Of a stretch of DNA of 64,000 nucleotides, positions 62,228 through 64,000 are shown in pieces. The notes under the pieces were generated by a model that was not told where the DNA came from, did no database searches, and saw only the letters and a list, made by a program, of their open reading frames with translations. Source of the stretch: Spirochaetota bacterium (GTDB taxonomy: Bacteria > Spirochaetota > Spirochaetia > Treponematales > UBA12059); contig JAPLSN010000023.1 in NCBI GenBank assembly GCA_026398615.1, positions 41,957-105,956 on the forward strand. The letters are read 5' to 3'. Position numbers and translations under genes: made by a program. Numbering within the stretch: position 1 is the first letter of the stretch; each line of letters begins with the position of its first letter.

Positions 62228-63706
62228 TTGGAAAAGTTCTTCAAGCTCAAGGAGAACGGGACGACCGTCGGCGTGGAACTGCTCGCGGGCTTCACGACGT
62301 TCTTCACCATGGTCTACATCATCTTCGTCAACCCCAACATCCTCTCGGCTACCGGAATGCCCTGGCAGGGCGTCTTCCTCGCCACGATCATCGCGGCGGC
62401 CGTCGGCACCCTGGTCATGGGTCTCTTCGCCAACGTGCCCTACGCCCTCGCGCCTGGCATGGGGCTGAACGCGTTCTTCACGTTCACCGTCTGTTTCGCG
62501 TTCGGCTTCAAGTGGCAGGAAGCGCTGGCCCTCGTCTTCATCTGTGGCATCATCAACGTCATGGTCACCGTCACCAAGATACGCAAGGAGATCATCAGGT
62601 CGATCCCCTCCAGCATCCAGCACGCCATCTCCGGCGGCATCGGCGTCTTCATCGCGTACATCGGCATAAAGGAAGCCAACTTCATCAAGTTCACTTCCGA
62701 GGGGCCGAACATCCTCTCCGCCTGGCCCGGCGTCAACGCCCCGGCCGCCATCCCCGCGGGAGAGCTCGCCAGGAACCTCGGCGGCGTCGTCACCAACGGC
62801 AACATCATCCCCGCCCTCGTCAACTTCTCCAGCCCCGGGGCGATCGTCGCCCTCATCGGCCTCCTCATCATCATCGTCCTCATGGTGATGAAGGTGAAGG
62901 GAGCCATCCTCATCGGCATCCTCGCCTCGACGGTCATCGCGGTTCCCTTCGGCATCGTGAACCTCGCCGCCGTGAAGATCGAACCCGAGTCGTGGGGCAA
63001 CGCGTTCTCGGCCCTCGGCGTCACCTTCGGCGCGCTCTTCGGCAACCCCGGCTTCCTGAGCCTCTTCGCCGATCCCGGGCGCGTCCCGCTGGTCGTCATC
63101 ACGATCTTCGCGTTCAGCCTCTCTGACACCTTCGACACGATCGGCACTTTCATCGGCACCGGCCGCGCCACCGGCATCTTCAGCGACGCGGACATGAAAG
63201 CCATGGAATCGTCCAGCGGCTTCAAGTCCAAGATGGACAAGGCCCTGTTCGCCGATTCCATCGCGACCTCCATCGGCGCGGTGTTCGGCACTTCGAACAC
63301 CACCACCTACATCGAGAGCGCCGCGGGCATCGAGGCGGGCGGCAAGACCGGGCTCACCTCGGTCGTCACCGCGATCCTCTTCCTGCTCTGCATCTTCCTG
63401 GCCCCGATCGCTGGGCTCGTCCCCGCCTTCGCGACCGCCCCCGCCCTCATCGTCGTCGGCATCCTCATGATGGGATCCTTCGGCAAGATCGCCTGGGACG
63501 ATTTCGAGGAAGCGGTTCCGGCATTCTTCGCCGCCATCCTCATGGCCTTCTGCTACAACATCTCCTACGGCATCGCTGCCGCCTTCATCTTCTACGCCCT
63601 GCTCAAGCTGATCCGCGGGAAGGGGAAGGAAGTCCACCCGATCCTCTACGGCTCCGCGGTCCTGTTCATGATCAATTTCATCATCATGGCGGTCAGGAAC
63701 TTCTGA
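62228..63706 (+). CDS. AzgA-type hypoxanthine/guanine/adenine permease
   Basis: The 492-residue membrane protein belongs to the AzgA branch of the nucleobase-cation symporter 2 superfamily. Typical features are GFTTFFTMVYIIFVNPNIL near the start, the substrate region ALAPGMGLNAFFTF and the late SLSDTFDTIGTFIGTGR motif (NCS2 signature), with TSNTTTYIESAAGIEAGGKTG. It imports purine bases with protons. The start is TTG at 62228, with AGGAGG eight bases upstream. It is divergent from ade and shares its operator region. Confidence 0.93.
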   Translation: MEKFFKLKENGTTVGVELLAGFTTFFTMVYIIFVNPNILSATGMPWQGVFLATIIAAAVGTLVMGLFANVPYALAPGMGLNAFFTFTVCFAFGFKWQEALALVFICGIINVMVTVTKIRKEIIRSIPSSIQHAISGGIGVFIAYIGIKEANFIKFTSEGPNILSAWPGVNAPAAIPAGELARNLGGVVTNGNIIPALVNFSSPGAIVALIGLLIIIVLMVMKVKGAILIGILASTVIAVPFGIVNLAAVKIEPESWGNAFSALGVTFGALFGNPGFLSLFADPGRVPLVVITIFAFSLSDTFDTIGTFIGTGRATGIFSDADMKAMESSSGFKSKMDKALFADSIATSIGAVFGTSNTTTYIESAAGIEAGGKTGLTSVVTAILFLLCIFLAPIAGLVPAFATAPALIVVGILMMGSFGKIAWDDFEEAVPAFFAAILMAFCYNISYGIAAAFIFYALLKLIRGKGKEVHPILYGSAVLFMINFIIMAVRNF

Positions 63707-63731
63707 TCACTCCCGATCGAACGACATCCAG

Positions 63732-63755
63732 CCCGCCGCAACCGGCGGCGGGTTT
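63732..63755 (+). terminator. Intrinsic terminator of the purine permease gene
   Basis: CCCGCCGC (63732-63739) pairs with GCGGCGGG (63745-63752) around a five-base loop and is followed by TTTCT. It lies 25 bases after the stop codon. Confidence 0.75.
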
Positions 63756-63902
63756 CTCCGGAGGGGCTGCAAAGGCCTTCGTTGACAAGGCGACATGAAC
63801 AAGGGGAATGTCGCAACAAGGCCGTTGAACGGAACCTTCCTTGAACCATGCGACGTGCCAGACCATGTCGCGCTCCTAATTGTTGGTTTTACAATCCCGG
63901 AA
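63756..63902. other. Intergenic region next to the insertion sequence
   Basis: I see no gene here. It should contain the terminal inverted repeat of the IS30-type element, probably in the less G+C-rich stretch near 63875-63900, but with the other end outside the window the exact boundary cannot be set. Confidence 0.3.
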
Positions 63903-64000
63903 TCAAGTTTGAAGTGCGAGAGGAAGACCCCAAAAGGCCTCTCGCGGTGTCCGGTAGCCTAGCAACTTCCTAGGGCGATTATTGAGCTTATCGACAATCC
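63903..64000 (-). mobile_element. IS30-family transposase, C-terminal end (cut by window edge)
   Basis: Reading the minus strand, 31 complete codons before a TGA at 63905-63903 contain LNNRPRKLLGYRTPREAF, the conserved C-terminal block of IS30-type DDE transposases (N-x-RPRK-x-LG-x-TP-x-E-x-F). The rest of the element lies beyond the window. It is the only insertion sequence I see. Confidence 0.85.

Noticed and set aside
1..64000. CRISPR array or prophage
   Set aside because: No regularly spaced direct repeats of 20-40 bases and no phage structural, integrase or lysis genes were seen; the only mobile sequence is the IS30-type end.

Overview
This 64 kb window is high-G+C bacterial chromosome, gene-dense, with long translationally coupled operons whose stop and start codons overlap as ATGA or GTGA. 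The ribosomal pair rplM-rpsI is followed by recX and a gene fusing an excisionase-type helix-turn-helix to a PTS IIA domain, and groES stands alone without groEL. Together with the chemoreceptor and the lipoproteins this fits a free-living or gut spirochaete best, but that placement is an inference and no 16S rRNA gene is present.

Layout. Positions 1-5.9 kb hold the N-terminal part of ftsH, groES, a PTS IIA protein, a MATE transporter coupled to threonine synthase, and a dicarboxylate-type symporter. From 5.9 to 8.4 kb lie a decayed surface-protein gene and a large lipoprotein. From 8.8 to 20.1 kb come a tRNA-Arg(CCT), a nucleotidyl cyclase with membrane segments, an RNase II-type exonuclease, ribosomal and regulatory genes, two zinc-ribbon proteins, a cupin-like protein and a ClpA-like unfoldase paired with a YbjN-like protein. 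From 20.2 to 23.3 kb is arginine biosynthesis (argG-argH) behind an arginine-rich leader peptide. From 23.4 to 27.3 kb are a MocA-like nucleotidyltransferase, a three-gene FecCD/MolB-type ABC transporter and a FlK-like thioesterase. A prfC remnant, a small arsenic operon (arsR, acr3, rhodanese-like) and a chemoreceptor follow to 32.3 kb.

From 32.7 to 39.5 kb is a tightly coupled cassette that I do not recognise: a small acidic protein, a coiled-coil protein, a MurG-like glycosyltransferase that appears disrupted, three radical SAM proteins (two are paralogues with a shared C-terminal CX4CXC motif) and a membrane-anchored protein. This is the best candidate for an undescribed system.

From 39.6 to 63.7 kb is a complete-looking anaerobic purine catabolic locus. 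It contains a purine permease, adenine deaminase, a GntR/FCD regulator, XdhA and XdhB, a hydantoinase/allantoinase-like hydrolase, YgfK, SsnA, YgeY, two fold-type II PLP enzymes, 8-oxoguanine-type deaminase, YgfM, XdhD and the YgeW carbamoyltransferase. Purines would be imported, deaminated, hydroxylated by two molybdenum hydroxylase systems and opened, with nitrogen and carbamoyl groups recovered by the last enzymes. Three GTATAC-centred palindromes at the regulator, ade and permease promoters suggest that the FCD protein controls it. The window ends inside an IS30-type transposase.

A recurring feature is promoters with 17-18 bp spacing whose -10 element lies 6-9 bp before the ATG, with no Shine-Dalgarno sequence, which predicts leaderless mRNAs for at least six genes.
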